A stretch of 64,000 nucleotides of DNA, from assembly GCF_021389955.1 (NCBI RefSeq), contig NZ_CP089980.1, positions 495,501 through 559,500 of the forward strand, given 5' to 3'. Of the stretch, positions 27,367 through 36,821 are shown piece by piece. This DNA is from Fulvivirga maritima (lineage in GTDB: Bacteria > Bacteroidota > Bacteroidia > Cytophagales > Cyclobacteriaceae). Position 1 is the stretch's first letter; each line of letters opens with the position of its first letter. The notes under the pieces are model-generated. The model saw nothing but the letters and a program-made list of their open reading frames with translations, did not search any database and was not told the origin of the DNA. Position numbers and translations under genes: made by a program.

Positions 27367-28752
27367 ATGCAAAACTACGGCATTAATAAGTCTAAAAAAG
27401 TGATATTAAAAAAGATATACATTCTGGCAGCTTTCATAGCGCTAACTACTGCTCCGCTACTCTGCTCTGCCCAAGAAACTGAACCTGATAAGGTGATGGT
27501 TATGAAAATAAGAGCAGAAATAGACCCTCGTATGAATAGGTACGTGGAGCTGGCACTAGAACATGCTACCGAGATAGAAGCTGACTATGTAATTGTAGAC
27601 ATGGATACCTATGGAGGTGCCGTAACTGATGCTAAAGACATCGTAGAAAATATCATGAATTTTGAAAAGCCAGTCTGGGTTTTCATTAATAAAGATGCCG
27701 CTTCAGCAGGCGCGCTAATCTCCATCAGCTGTGACAGTATTTACATGGCACCCGGAGCTAATATTGGTGCTGCCACAGTAGTCACCTCTGACGGCGCAGC
27801 GGCCCCGGATAAGTACCAATCTTATATGCGGAGTACTATGCGCTCAATTGCTGAAGAGAATGGCAGAGACCCAAAAATAGCTGAGGCTATGGTAGACCAA
27901 TCTTTAGAAGTAGACAGTGTTTCAAAGGCAGGACAGGTAATCACTTTTTCTACTACAGAGGCTATTAAATACGGATTCTGTGAAGGCAAGGTAAATAGCA
28001 TTAGTGAAATTTTAGAAAAAAACGGTGTAACCAATTATACCATAGACGAATATGAACTGGGAGCCACAGAAAAGATCATATCTATTTTCTTAAATCCCTT
28101 TATTAGCGGAATTCTCATCCTGGTAATTATCGGCGGTATATGGTTTGAGTTACAAACTCCTGGCGTAGGCTTTCCTATAGCCGCTGCTATACTGGCTGCC
28201 ATATTATATTTTGTACCCTATTACCTCAATGGCTTGGCAGCTAACTGGGAGATAATATGCTTTGTCATAGGCATAGTACTTATAGCCATGGAAGTATTCG
28301 TTATACCTGGCTTTGGCGTGGCTGGCGTGCTGGGCATTACCTTCACCTTAGGATCATTAATATTAGTAATGCTAAATAATGACATATTTAATTTTAGCTT
28401 TGTAGGAATAAATGACCTCTTGGTAGCAGTCACTGTAACCTTAGGTGCATTTCTGGGGAGCTTGATATTGCTTTTTGTAGGTGGGGTTAAACTCACGGAA
28501 TCAAAAGCATTTGCAAGCATAGCGCTCACTGATACCATGGATAAAAAAGAAGGATATACGTCTAACTTCAAAACAGAATCAATGGTAGACAAAAAAGGTG
28601 AAGCGTATACCGTATTGCGCCCCAGCGGTAAAGTGATAATTGAAAATGAGATTTATGATGCCTACACACGAGGCGACTATATTTCTAAAGGAGAGAAGAT
28701 AATAGTGACTAGTGATGAGGGCACTTCCTTAAAAGTGAAATTAGATCAATGA
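27367..28752 (+). CDS. NfeD family membrane serine protease
   Basis: A 461-residue protein with a signal segment (about 15-36), a ClpP-like protease domain (VDMDTYGGAV near 78 and catalytic serine in DAASAGALIS near 115), three to five membrane segments (about 238-385) and a C-terminal NfeD OB-fold domain (to 461). Such proteins act in membrane quality control with SPFH-type partners. No SPFH gene is adjacent. It overlaps kdsB by four bases (ATGA). Confidence 0.9.
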   Translation: MQNYGINKSKKVILKKIYILAAFIALTTAPLLCSAQETEPDKVMVMKIRAEIDPRMNRYVELALEHATEIEADYVIVDMDTYGGAVTDAKDIVENIMNFEKPVWVFINKDAASAGALISISCDSIYMAPGANIGAATVVTSDGAAAPDKYQSYMRSTMRSIAEENGRDPKIAEAMVDQSLEVDSVSKAGQVITFSTTEAIKYGFCEGKVNSISEILEKNGVTNYTIDEYELGATEKIISIFLNPFISGILILVIIGGIWFELQTPGVGFPIAAAILAAILYFVPYYLNGLAANWEIICFVIGIVLIAMEVFVIPGFGVAGVLGITFTLGSLILVMLNNDIFNFSFVGINDLLVAVTVTLGAFLGSLILLFVGGVKLTESKAFASIALTDTMDKKEGYTSNFKTESMVDKKGEAYTVLRPSGKVIIENEIYDAYTRGDYISKGEKIIVTSDEGTSLKVKLDQ

Positions 28753-29486
28753 GAATACTGGGAATTATTCCTGCCAGGTACGGCTCCAGCCGCTTTCCGG
28801 CAAAGGCTTTAGCTGATATAGGTGGCAAAACTATGGTGCGTAGGGTATATGAGCAAGCTCTCAAGGCCTCTATGATCACAGATGTAGTGGTAGCTACTGA
28901 CCATGATGATATTTATAATGAAATCACCAATCATGGAGGTAAAGCTGTCATGACTCGCCAAGACCATGAAAGCGGCACTGACAGATGCTTTGAAGCATTG
29001 AATAAGCAAGAGCAGCAGTATGATTATGTGATCAACATACAGGGAGATGAGCCTTTTATAGATCCTGACCAGATCAATTTGATAGCTCAAATGCTGGATG
29101 GCCAGACAGAATTAGGCACCCTGATAAAAGCAATTGATAGCAAAGAAGACTTGTTCAACCCTAATGTGGTTAAAGTTATTTTTGACAAAAACCAAAAGGC
29201 CATATATTTCAGCCGCAGCCCGCTTCCACATAACAGGCAGCATACAAGTGACCAATGGCTGGATCAGCACAGGTATTTCCGCCACATAGGCATCTATGCT
29301 TATAGAACAGATATATTAGAGAAAATCACCCAGCTTGAGGTATCCTCTCTGGAAAAGGCTGAATCCCTGGAACAACTTCGCTGGATAGAAAACGGATATA
29401 GTATAAAAGTAGCAGAAACAGAACATGACTCTATTGGCATAGACACGCCTGAGGATCTGGATAAACTACAGCCATTTTTAAAATAA
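28749..29486 (+). CDS. kdsB: 3-deoxy-manno-octulosonate cytidylyltransferase
   Basis: Activates Kdo to CMP-Kdo for lipopolysaccharide inner-core synthesis. The 245 residues start IIPARYGSSRFPAKAL, and include VATDHDDIY, GTDRCFEAL and YVINIQGDEPFIDP. Length is normal. It sits between the NfeD gene and a PagL-like outer-membrane enzyme gene, a second lipid A-related site in this window. Confidence 0.96.
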   Translation: MRILGIIPARYGSSRFPAKALADIGGKTMVRRVYEQALKASMITDVVVATDHDDIYNEITNHGGKAVMTRQDHESGTDRCFEALNKQEQQYDYVINIQGDEPFIDPDQINLIAQMLDGQTELGTLIKAIDSKEDLFNPNVVKVIFDKNQKAIYFSRSPLPHNRQHTSDQWLDQHRYFRHIGIYAYRTDILEKITQLEVSSLEKAESLEQLRWIENGYSIKVAETEHDSIGIDTPEDLDKLQPFLK

Positions 29487-29502
29487 CAAGCTTTTTATAC
29501 AG

Positions 29503-30624
29503 ATGTCTTATCTTTCAAAGAGAAAGGTTATATGCCTTTGTTTATTGTTTTTTATACTTTTCTCCCTTTCGGGGAAGGCGCAGTTTAGGGGTAGCGGAAA
29601 TAAAGTGGTTAGCGCCGAATTTCTGGGTGGATTTATATTAGAGCATAAACCACAGATTGCTCATTTAATAACCAATCATCCTGTAGGGGTAAGACTAACT
29701 TTTGATAGACAAACATTTGGAGATAAAGCCTGGGAGCAGCGTTTTAACTTTCCTGATATTGGCTTCACCATGGTTTACATAGATTATAAAAATGACATAA
29801 TCGGTGAGTCCATTGCTTTTATTCCGCACTATAAGATTTTCCTTAACAAAAACAGAAAATCTAAAAATCTGGTTAGCTATAAAATAGGCCTTGGTGTGGA
29901 ATACAACTCTAACAAGTACGACAAGGAGACTAATAACAAAAATAACCTATTAAGCACAGACATTAACGTAGCTGCCATTTTGGAGGCAACCTACCAGAGA
30001 GAAATCACTAAAGAGCTTTTCCTAAGAGGTTCATTATCAATTACTCACTTCTCTAATGGATCATTAAAAAAGCCTAACTCAGGTATTAATATCGTATCTG
30101 GCAATGTAGGTGTGGCTTATAACATTAACTACGAGCCCAAAGAATACATTTACGCTGAAGAAAAAGCCATAGAAAGAACCATTGGATTTACCTCCACCCT
30201 ATCCGGAGGCATACATGCTTACTCTAGAATAGGAACTGGCGAGCATCCTTTTTTCACTTTTACAGGAGTAGTAGACAAAAGGCTTAACCATAAAAGCGCC
30301 ATAGGAGTCGGATTTGACTGGTTTGGATCATTATCTATGAAAGAAGATATAAAGTATGACTGGCGGCTCATGGATGAGCCTGACACCCCTAGCTGGATGA
30401 GAGTGGGCGTGAATATTAGTCATGAGTTATTTGTTAGCAGACTATCAGTAATAACACAAGTAGGCTATTATGTCTTTGACGAATATGATTATTTCGGCAA
30501 GATTTACCTTCGCGTGGGCTTGAGAAGATACTTCAATAAACATCTATACACTTCTTTTTCACTTAAAACGCATGCTGCCAAGGCCGAAGCCATTGAATTT
30601 GGTATAGGATGGAGATTTAAATAA
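29503..30624 (+). CDS. PagL-like lipid A deacylase / acyloxyacyl hydrolase family outer-membrane protein
   Basis: A 373-residue exported beta-barrel protein with a signal peptide (about 1-26, ending GKAQ) and C-terminal aromatic residue pattern. The PagL-type active site HxSN is seen as H182-F-S184-N in SITHFSNGSLKKPNSGIN. Known PagL enzymes are about 170 residues, so this one carries about 160 extra residues of predicted strands after the catalytic half. It follows kdsB by 16 bases, and the context supports lipid A modification. Activity is inferred. Confidence 0.72.
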   Translation: MSYLSKRKVICLCLLFFILFSLSGKAQFRGSGNKVVSAEFLGGFILEHKPQIAHLITNHPVGVRLTFDRQTFGDKAWEQRFNFPDIGFTMVYIDYKNDIIGESIAFIPHYKIFLNKNRKSKNLVSYKIGLGVEYNSNKYDKETNNKNNLLSTDINVAAILEATYQREITKELFLRGSLSITHFSNGSLKKPNSGINIVSGNVGVAYNINYEPKEYIYAEEKAIERTIGFTSTLSGGIHAYSRIGTGEHPFFTFTGVVDKRLNHKSAIGVGFDWFGSLSMKEDIKYDWRLMDEPDTPSWMRVGVNISHELFVSRLSVITQVGYYVFDEYDYFGKIYLRVGLRRYFNKHLYTSFSLKTHAAKAEAIEFGIGWRFK

Positions 30625-30629
30625 ATATC

Positions 30630-31373
30630 ATGTTTAGCAAATCACTAGTTATAACTTTTTTATCGTTCGCACTATTTATGCAATGCGATAGTGAAGATGC
30701 CCCTGATTGCTTAAAAAAGGCAGGAGAACAGACTTCTATTGAGCTAGAGGTTGATCATTTCAACACCTTATACATTAACAATGAGCTCAATGTTGTTATC
30801 ACTCAAGCTCAATCACAAAGTGTAACACTTACAGTGGGCCAAAACCTCATTAATGACATAGACTACTCTGTAACCGATGAACGCTTAACTATAAGCAATG
30901 AAAGTGGCTGTAAATGGGCTCGAAGTTATGACTTCCCCACACTTCATGTCGCCACTCCCAACCTCACTTCTATCGTCAATAATGGAGCAGGAACTATAAG
31001 CAGCACAGACATACTCAATTTTGAATCAATAAGCATTTCATCTGAAAACAGAAGTGGAGATTTTGTTTTAAAATTAAACTGTGGGTACCTGGGAGTAGTT
31101 AATAATGATGTAGCCAATTATTATATTTCAGGAGAGTGTGATCAGTTTCGCATATTCTTTGCTTCAGGAGATGGCAGGTTTGAAGGCGAAGACCTTAAAA
31201 TCAGAAATGCCAATGTAACCAACCGTGGAAGCAATGATATTATTGTTAATGTAACGGATACGCTTACAGGGGAAATCCTTTCGGCAGGAGACATTGTAAT
31301 GAGAAATTCAAAACCCGACTACATTGACATTAACATCAACAATCTGGGACGATTAATAGATGAAACAAATTAA
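30630..31373 (+). CDS. DUF2807 (GIN domain) lipoprotein
   Basis: A 247-residue lipoprotein with a lipobox ending FMQC19 and a right-handed beta-helix type GIN/DUF2807 domain (LYINNELNVVITQ near 48 and regularly spaced strands after). Such adhesin-like domains are common on Bacteroidota surfaces. It is five bases after the PagL-like gene and one base before the FMN reductase gene. Confidence 0.8.
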   Translation: MFSKSLVITFLSFALFMQCDSEDAPDCLKKAGEQTSIELEVDHFNTLYINNELNVVITQAQSQSVTLTVGQNLINDIDYSVTDERLTISNESGCKWARSYDFPTLHVATPNLTSIVNNGAGTISSTDILNFESISISSENRSGDFVLKLNCGYLGVVNNDVANYYISGECDQFRIFFASGDGRFEGEDLKIRNANVTNRGSNDIIVNVTDTLTGEILSAGDIVMRNSKPDYIDININNLGRLIDETN

Positions 31374-31374
31374 T

Positions 31375-31905
31375 ATGGAAAAAATAATTATCATTTGTAG
31401 CACCAACAGAGTCGATTCTATGTCATATCAAATCTCTCTATTATATCAAGAGGTTCTAAAAGATATGAATGTAGAGAGTGAGATTTTAGACCTAAAGGAG
31501 CTTCCTTCAGATTTTGCTTTTTCAGCACTATACGAAAACTCTGGCCAAAACCATGATTTCAATCCTTTCAGGGAAGTAATGCTAGAAAATAATAAGTTTG
31601 TTTTTATAGTACCGGAATACAATGGCTCTTTTCCCGGAGTTTTAAAGACCTTTATAGACGGTCTTCAGTTCCCAGACAGCTTTACTGACAAGAAATGTGC
31701 TATGGTAGGAGTATCATCAGGTATACAAGGGGGAGGAATGGCGCTTAGCCATTTAACGGACATTTTTAACTACTGCGGCATGCATGTGTTAGCCCAAAAG
31801 CCAAAACTATCACATATAGACAAGCATTTTCAAGATGGCAGCATGGTAAATGAACTATACTCCACACTGATAAAAGAGCAAGCCGAAAAGCTAATAAAGT
31901 TTTAA
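31375..31905 (+). CDS. NAD(P)H-dependent FMN reductase family protein
   Basis: A 176-residue flavodoxin-like oxidoreductase. It starts IIIICSTNRVDSMS, the FMN-phosphate loop, and has VFIVPEYNGSFPGVLKTFID near 78, typical of the NADPH-dependent FMN/azoreductase family. The ATG at 31375 follows the stop of the GIN gene by one base. Physiological substrate unknown. Confidence 0.86.
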   Translation: MEKIIIICSTNRVDSMSYQISLLYQEVLKDMNVESEILDLKELPSDFAFSALYENSGQNHDFNPFREVMLENNKFVFIVPEYNGSFPGVLKTFIDGLQFPDSFTDKKCAMVGVSSGIQGGGMALSHLTDIFNYCGMHVLAQKPKLSHIDKHFQDGSMVNELYSTLIKEQAEKLIKF

Positions 31906-31943
31906 ACAAAAAAGAGGCCGTTAATTAACGGCCTCTTTTTTGT
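31906..31943. terminator. perfect bidirectional terminator
   Basis: A perfect 38-base palindrome with a GC-rich core (GAGGCCGTTAATTAACGGCC) and A/T flanks that become T runs on both strands. It separates the convergent FMN reductase and sucD genes. Confidence 0.9.
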
Positions 31944-32819
31944 TTATTTTCCTAGAGCTTTTTTCATGGTCTCTCCAATATCAGCAGGAGATGCTACCAC
32001 GTGTAAGCCACACTCTTCCATAATTTTCATTTTGGCAGCAGCAGTATCATCAGCACCACCAATGATAGCACCAGCGTGCCCCATTCTCTTTCCTTTAGGA
32101 GCTGTTTGTCCAGCAATAAAGCCTACTACAGGCTTAGGATTGCCTTGTGACTGAATCCATCTAGCAGCCTCTGCCTCGTAATTACCACCAATTTCACCGA
32201 TCATCACAATAGCGTCTGTCTCATCATCTTCCATCAGCAATTGTACTGCTTGCTTAGTACTGGTACCTATGATAGGATCACCACCAATACCGATAGCAGT
32301 AGAAACACCAAGACCTGCTTTCACTACTTGATCAGCAGCTTCATAAGTCAATGTTCCTGATTTAGATACAATGCCTATTCTTCCTTTTTTGAAAACAAAC
32401 CCAGGCATGATACCTACTTTTGCTTCTTCAGGAGTAATAACGCCAGGACAGTTAGGTCCTACCAGCACTACATCTTTATTACTGATATACTCTTTTGCAG
32501 TTACCATATCCTTAGTAGGAATACCTTCTGTTACTGCAATAATCACTTTTATACCTGCATCAGCCGCTTCCATAATAGCATCCGCTGCAAATGCTGGCGG
32601 TACAAATATGATTGAAACATCGGCACCAGCCTGATCAACAGCATCCTGTACTGTGTTAAAAACCGGCTTGTCCAAATGTGTTTGGCCACCTTTGCCAGGA
32701 GTTACACCTCCTACTACATTGGTACCATACTCTATCATTTGGCCTGCATGGAATGTGCCCTCAGAGCCTGTAAAACCCTGAACTATAACTTTGGAATTTT
32801 TATTTACTAAAACACTCAT
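31944..32819 (-). CDS. sucD: succinyl-CoA synthetase alpha subunit
   Basis: TCA cycle enzyme subunit that carries the phospho-histidine. The 291 residues include the CoA-binding [18 protein letters not shown] (about 15-32), [10 protein letters not shown] (121-130) and the active-site H248 in [10 protein letters not shown]. The beta subunit gene sucC is not adjacent, which is common in this phylum. Confidence 0.96.
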   Translation of the reverse strand: MSVLVNKNSKVIVQGFTGSEGTFHAGQMIEYGTNVVGGVTPGKGGQTHLDKPVFNTVQDAVDQAGADVSIIFVPPAFAADAIMEAADAGIKVIIAVTEGIPTKDMVTAKEYISNKDVVLVGPNCPGVITPEEAKVGIMPGFVFKKGRIGIVSKSGTLTYEAADQVVKAGLGVSTAIGIGGDPIIGTSTKQAVQLLMEDDETDAIVMIGEIGGNYEAEAARWIQSQGNPKPVVGFIAGQTAPKGKRMGHAGAIIGGADDTAAAKMKIMEECGLHVVASPADIGETMKKALGK

Positions 32820-33035
32820 GGATCACATGTTAAAATTTGCACAAAAATAGAATATTATATGGCTTTCGCAAAGTCTTAGCACAAGCATTAACCATTATAA
32901 AAAATCATTTACTTCTAATATTTTCTAGGATTTTACAAACCTTAAATATTTAATATCGTACATACTGTTAGATTCATATTTAAGGATACAAAAAGAAAAA
33001 AGTTAGTTTTTTTTATAGTTCAGGTTACAAAAATA

Positions 33036-33059
33036 AAAGGCTGCCAAATGGCAGCCTTT
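33036..33059 (-). terminator. terminator of the esterase gene
   Basis: Ten-base stem AAAGGCTGCC / GGCAGCCTTT with a four-base loop, followed on the minus strand by a T-rich tract. It lies 24 bases past the stop of the T9SS esterase. Confidence 0.8.
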
Positions 33060-33082
33060 ATTGATTACTTCACTTTTACATT

Positions 33083-35488
33083 TTACTTGTAAATAAACTT
33101 CAAGGTTTCTGCATCTTCTCCTGAAAGAACCCTTACAAGATTAATTCCTTTAGGCACATTAGAGTAGGCATGAAGATCAATGGTAACTTCTTCACTCTCT
33201 CCTATAGATTTACTAAAAGCTTCATCCATATATACCCTACCACTGATGTCCATCAACTGAACAGTAAAGTCACTCAAATCAGTTTTCACTTTTACATGCA
33301 GTATATCATTAGCAGGATTTGGATATAATGAACTCTTCTCATCAGTCTCTAATTCATCTCTCACTTCTAAAGCCATAGCATCAGATGCTCTGCGAGCCGT
33401 GTTAGAAGATGATTTTACGAATTTAACAGCATCAGCCACTACATAACCATTAGTCCCTGCATTTCTTATAGCTACTTCAGCATCACCATTAAATTCATAA
33501 GTACCTAAAGACACCCAAGCACCATCATTTATTCTCTGATTTCTATATACTGTAGTGCTGCCACCTGCATGTGTGATATCGAAGGGCACATTTGAAGCTC
33601 TATTTTCAAAGGCAAACCACCAGCCGAATACTTCGTAAGTACCAGAAAGTGATGTCTTGAACTCAGACGTAGAGTTTCCTTTACTACTATTTCCATCATG
33701 GTAATAGTTATCATCATATTTTGAATCCCCAGCAGCACTTAAAGTCCAAGATCCTGATCTGCTGAACTTACCACTCGTATTGTCAATTATTTCCTGATTA
33801 GGACTATTGTCAACTACATCACCATTAGCATCATCACCTGCTGGTACAAATTTGATAGCATCAGCTACTACATAACCATTAGTGTTAGCATTGCTTAATG
33901 TCACTGAGCTTGCTCCATTAAAACTATAAGTACCTAACAACACCCATTTAGCTCCTTCTGTACGTTGATTTTTAGTGACAGTGCTAGTACCATTAGCATG
34001 GTTGATAGTAAAAGGCGCGTTAGTAGCACGATTATCGAAATCCCACCACCAGCCATACACATCATAAGATCCAGCAGTTAAAGAAGCGCTAAAAGTAGCT
34101 GTTTTGTATCCTTTACCACTATTATCATCATGGTAGTAGTTGTTTCCATATTTTTGGTCACCACCTGAAGAACTAAGGCTCCAGTTACCAGATTTTGAAA
34201 AACCATTATCTGAGTTATCTACTACTACACCTTCACCTACTTCATTATCACCAGGATCAGCATCTCCTATTTTTCTAAACTTAACAGCATCAGCAATAAC
34301 ATAACCATCAGTATTAGAATTGCTCACTACCACTTGAGCAGAAGAACCGAAAGTATATGTACCTAAAAGTGTCCATCTGCTACCTGATGTTCTTTGATTT
34401 TTAATAACTGTAGAAGTACCATCAGCATGTGAAATAACAAAAGGTGTTTTAGAAGAGCGATTAGAATGCTCCCACCACCAACCGTACACTTCATAGATTC
34501 CTGGCTCTAAAGAAGTTTGGAAAGTAGCTGACTGATTACCTTTATTGGTATTATTATCATGTCTATAGGTAGTTTTGTATTTAGACTCTGAACCTGATGT
34601 GCTCTCTACCCAACCAGAAGTAAAAGAGGCCGCTTTATCATCCACTATTACTTCAGTAACATCTTCTTCCTCATCATCACCCGGATCTTCAAAGCCACCA
34701 CCTGTTAAAGAGTGACTTAAGAACCATTCATATATATTAGGATCTTGATAGGTATGCCCTAAGTTATATGCTTTGTCCCAAGTGCTAGCACCATGAGTTC
34801 CTCCTTCATATATAGTAAATAGAGGATCTGTTTGAGGATCGGCTGATATTAATTGACTTACCATGTATTCAGCCGTTCTTAAAGGAATAGCATTGTCATT
34901 TGTACCATGGAAAACCCAGGTAGGTATATCTCTTTCTGCTACCTCATATACTTTATTAGGATCACCGTCTGCCGACACAGGGGCTATGGCAGCAAACATA
35001 TTATTGGCATTATCATCGTTATAACCGGCTTGCCATGAGCCTTTCCCTCCCATACTTACACCAGTTACATAAACCTGATTTGCATTAATAGGGTAGTTCT
35101 CTACCGCAAATCTTGCAAAAGGCATGATGTCACGCTCATACCCCCAACTATTAGTCTGAGGACACAATACAATGAAACATTGTTCTTTTCCACCTAGATT
35201 CACACAAATGTCAGCGCCATTATTAATCAATTTTGCAATACCATTTCTCTTAATTTTGTCTAATGAAGATGGAGAACCATCTCCACGTTCACCTGAACCG
35301 TGAAGAAAAATGATAACAGGATACTGCTTAGCAGGGTCGTAATTCGGAGGTAGATACTCTAAGTACCCAGTGCCGTTATCGGCCCTCTTAGGGGTTAGCC
35401 TCTGGCCAAATGACACAGAGCAAAATGAAAATAATACACATAGCAACAAACCAACTCTAACACTTTTAAGATTTTTACAATTTTTCAT
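33083..35488 (-). CDS. T9SS-secreted esterase with three tandem golvesin-like binding modules
   Basis: An 801-residue exported hydrolase. Signal peptide 1-29; alpha/beta hydrolase (PHB depolymerase/feruloyl esterase-like) at about 35-262 with triad S145 (GVSMG), D198 (HGTND) and H232 (GGTHGAS); three homologous modules at about 279-406, 420-550 and 564-692, each with a YHDDNS-like start, a GWWW-like core and NGYVVADA near the end; and a T9SS type A sorting domain at about 718-801 (SLYPNPANDIL). The modules resemble the golvesin C-terminal-like carbohydrate-binding domain. Substrate is unproven; a deacetylase or feruloyl esterase role on plant polysaccharide would fit the neighbouring xylan locus. 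Confidence 0.85.
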   Translation of the reverse strand: MKNCKNLKSVRVGLLLCVLFSFCSVSFGQRLTPKRADNGTGYLEYLPPNYDPAKQYPVIIFLHGSGERGDGSPSSLDKIKRNGIAKLINNGADICVNLGGKEQCFIVLCPQTNSWGYERDIMPFARFAVENYPINANQVYVTGVSMGGKGSWQAGYNDDNANNMFAAIAPVSADGDPNKVYEVAERDIPTWVFHGTNDNAIPLRTAEYMVSQLISADPQTDPLFTIYEGGTHGASTWDKAYNLGHTYQDPNIYEWFLSHSLTGGGFEDPGDDEEEDVTEVIVDDKAASFTSGWVESTSGSESKYKTTYRHDNNTNKGNQSATFQTSLEPGIYEVYGWWWEHSNRSSKTPFVISHADGTSTVIKNQRTSGSRWTLLGTYTFGSSAQVVVSNSNTDGYVIADAVKFRKIGDADPGDNEVGEGVVVDNSDNGFSKSGNWSLSSSGGDQKYGNNYYHDDNSGKGYKTATFSASLTAGSYDVYGWWWDFDNRATNAPFTINHANGTSTVTKNQRTEGAKWVLLGTYSFNGASSVTLSNANTNGYVVADAIKFVPAGDDANGDVVDNSPNQEIIDNTSGKFSRSGSWTLSAAGDSKYDDNYYHDGNSSKGNSTSEFKTSLSGTYEVFGWWFAFENRASNVPFDITHAGGSTTVYRNQRINDGAWVSLGTYEFNGDAEVAIRNAGTNGYVVADAVKFVKSSSNTARRASDAMALEVRDELETDEKSSLYPNPANDILHVKVKTDLSDFTVQLMDISGRVYMDEAFSKSIGESEEVTIDLHAYSNVPKGINLVRVLSGEDAETLKFIYK

Positions 35489-35821
35489 TCTAAAAATTTA
35501 AACCACACAAACTTTTTTACTCTAAACTGAGTGCAATTTTAGTCAGAGGGCTGTTTTGTTGCAACCACTAAATAATTAGTCGCATTTATTAAACATAAAT
35601 TGTAATATAGATCGATGAGCTGCAAGAGGTAAAAATTCAGTAGTAAAATATCCACAAATACGTGGAAAAATTACACATCAAACGTAAGATTATCAGTCAT
35701 TTAAGTGTGTAATTATTTCTACACTATTAGATGATTTGAATATTAATTTCAATCGTTTCCGTTCAATGTCACCTTGCTTAAGAAATATTATTATAATACA
35801 ATAATGTATCAATATTTTAAC

Positions 35822-35838
35822 TATCAAATTATTTGATA
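35822..35838. promoter_or_regulatory. inverted repeat upstream of the DUF4494 promoter
   Basis: TATCAAAT-T-ATTTGATA, an exact eight-base inverted repeat about 40 bases ahead of the -7 element. Position suggests an operator; the binding protein is unknown. Confidence 0.35.
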
Positions 35839-35876
35839 TTTAGACCAAAATACTAATCCATGATCTTATCTTTGCG

Positions 35877-35884
35877 CCTCGTTT
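35877..35884 (+). promoter_or_regulatory. -7 promoter element (TATCTTTG) for the DUF4494 gene
   Basis: Exact TAnnTTTG match 22 bases before the start codon at 35907. Confidence 0.6.
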
Positions 35885-35906
35885 TAATCTCAAAAAAATA
35901 TCAATT

Positions 35907-36722
35907 ATGAAAACATGGTTTTCCTGTAAAGTTAAGTATGGTAGAGAAACGGATGAAGGCTCATTAAAACAGGTAACAGATGCTTACCTCATGGATGCGG
36001 TGTCTTACACTGATGCAGAAACCCGTGTGCATGATGTGATTGGTCGAGAGCTACCTGGTGAATTCGCAGTGACTCAAATTAGTAAAACTAATATTGCAGA
36101 GGTTATCAATTATGAAGACTCTGAAACCTGGTATAAATGTAAGGTTGCCTATAGTGCTTTAGACGCTGACAGCGAAAAAGAGAAGAAAATAAACACTTAT
36201 TTATTAGTTTCCGCTGACAACGTAAAAGAGGCCTACGAGCGTACTGAGAAGCACTTTGACAGCATGTTGGTACCTTATGAAATCCCATCAATAACACTTA
36301 CTAACTTTGTGGAAGTATTCCCATACAACGGTGATGACATTCCTAGCAACTTTAAGCCAGTAAGTGAAGTGCCAAACTTCCAATATGAAGAAGAGGAAGA
36401 TGAGGATCTTGAAGAAGACGGCACAGATTTAATAGACAAAAATACGGGTGAAGTTATATCATCATCTCTTGAAGCTGACAATGAGGACTTAGAAGAAGAT
36501 GAAGAGGTAAGCCTGGATACACAGTCAGAAGAGGAAGAGGAAGACGAAGAAGATTTAGAAAGTGACGATCTGGAGGAAGATGAAGACGAAGATGACGAAG
36601 ACACTGATTCTGAAGAAGATAATGATCAATTAGAGGAAGATGAAGAAGCCGAATCTGAAGAAGAAGACGAGGATTTAGACGAGGATGAAACAGAAGAGGA
36701 TCTTGATAAAGGACAAAGTTAA
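35907..36722 (+). CDS. DUF4494 protein with a long acidic tail
   Basis: Residues 1-160 form the DUF4494 domain, a cytoplasmic Bacteroidota family of unknown function. It contains two similar halves that each open with a WFSCKVKYG / WYKCKVAYS block. Residues 161-271 are almost wholly D, E and S with short hydrophobic breaks (DLIDKNTGEVISS). DUF4494 proteins usually end near residue 160-180, so the tail is an addition of about 110 residues. The tail is predicted disordered and strongly negative. The gene is monocistronic with its own promoter and terminator. Confidence 0.82.
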   Translation: MKTWFSCKVKYGRETDEGSLKQVTDAYLMDAVSYTDAETRVHDVIGRELPGEFAVTQISKTNIAEVINYEDSETWYKCKVAYSALDADSEKEKKINTYLLVSADNVKEAYERTEKHFDSMLVPYEIPSITLTNFVEVFPYNGDDIPSNFKPVSEVPNFQYEEEEDEDLEEDGTDLIDKNTGEVISSSLEADNEDLEEDEEVSLDTQSEEEEEDEEDLESDDLEEDEDEDDEDTDSEEDNDQLEEDEEAESEEEDEDLDEDETEEDLDKGQS

Positions 36723-36733
36723 TTATACAATAT

Positions 36734-36771
36734 CATCTGGTGGTGTTTTCACCATCAGATGTTTTCCTTTT
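36734..36771 (+). terminator. terminator of the DUF4494 gene
   Basis: Twelve-base stem CATCTGGTGGTG / CACCATCAGATG (one mismatch) with a TTTT loop and a T-rich tail, 11 bases after the stop. Confidence 0.8.
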
Positions 36772-36821
36772 AGCGTAGATAACAGTCCAAAAGAAAATGA
36801 AAAGGTACTTCTACGCCATCA

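Larger units (their letters stand above)
35489..35906. other. 418-base intergenic region with promoters
   Basis: Divergent promoter region between the esterase and DUF4494 genes. It is very AT-rich and has no convincing ORF. It holds an inverted repeat at 35822-35838 and a -7 element at 35877-35884, both reading toward DUF4494. I see no RNA gene. Confidence 0.6.

Noticed and set aside
33083-34700. Possible assembly duplication in the esterase gene
   Set aside because: The three modules are clearly homologous but differ throughout, so they are ancient repeats.
36275-36604. Minus-strand ORF encoding a serine-rich protein
   Set aside because: It is antisense to the acidic tail of the DUF4494 protein; GAA/GAT codons read as TTC/ATC-shifted serine codons on the other strand.
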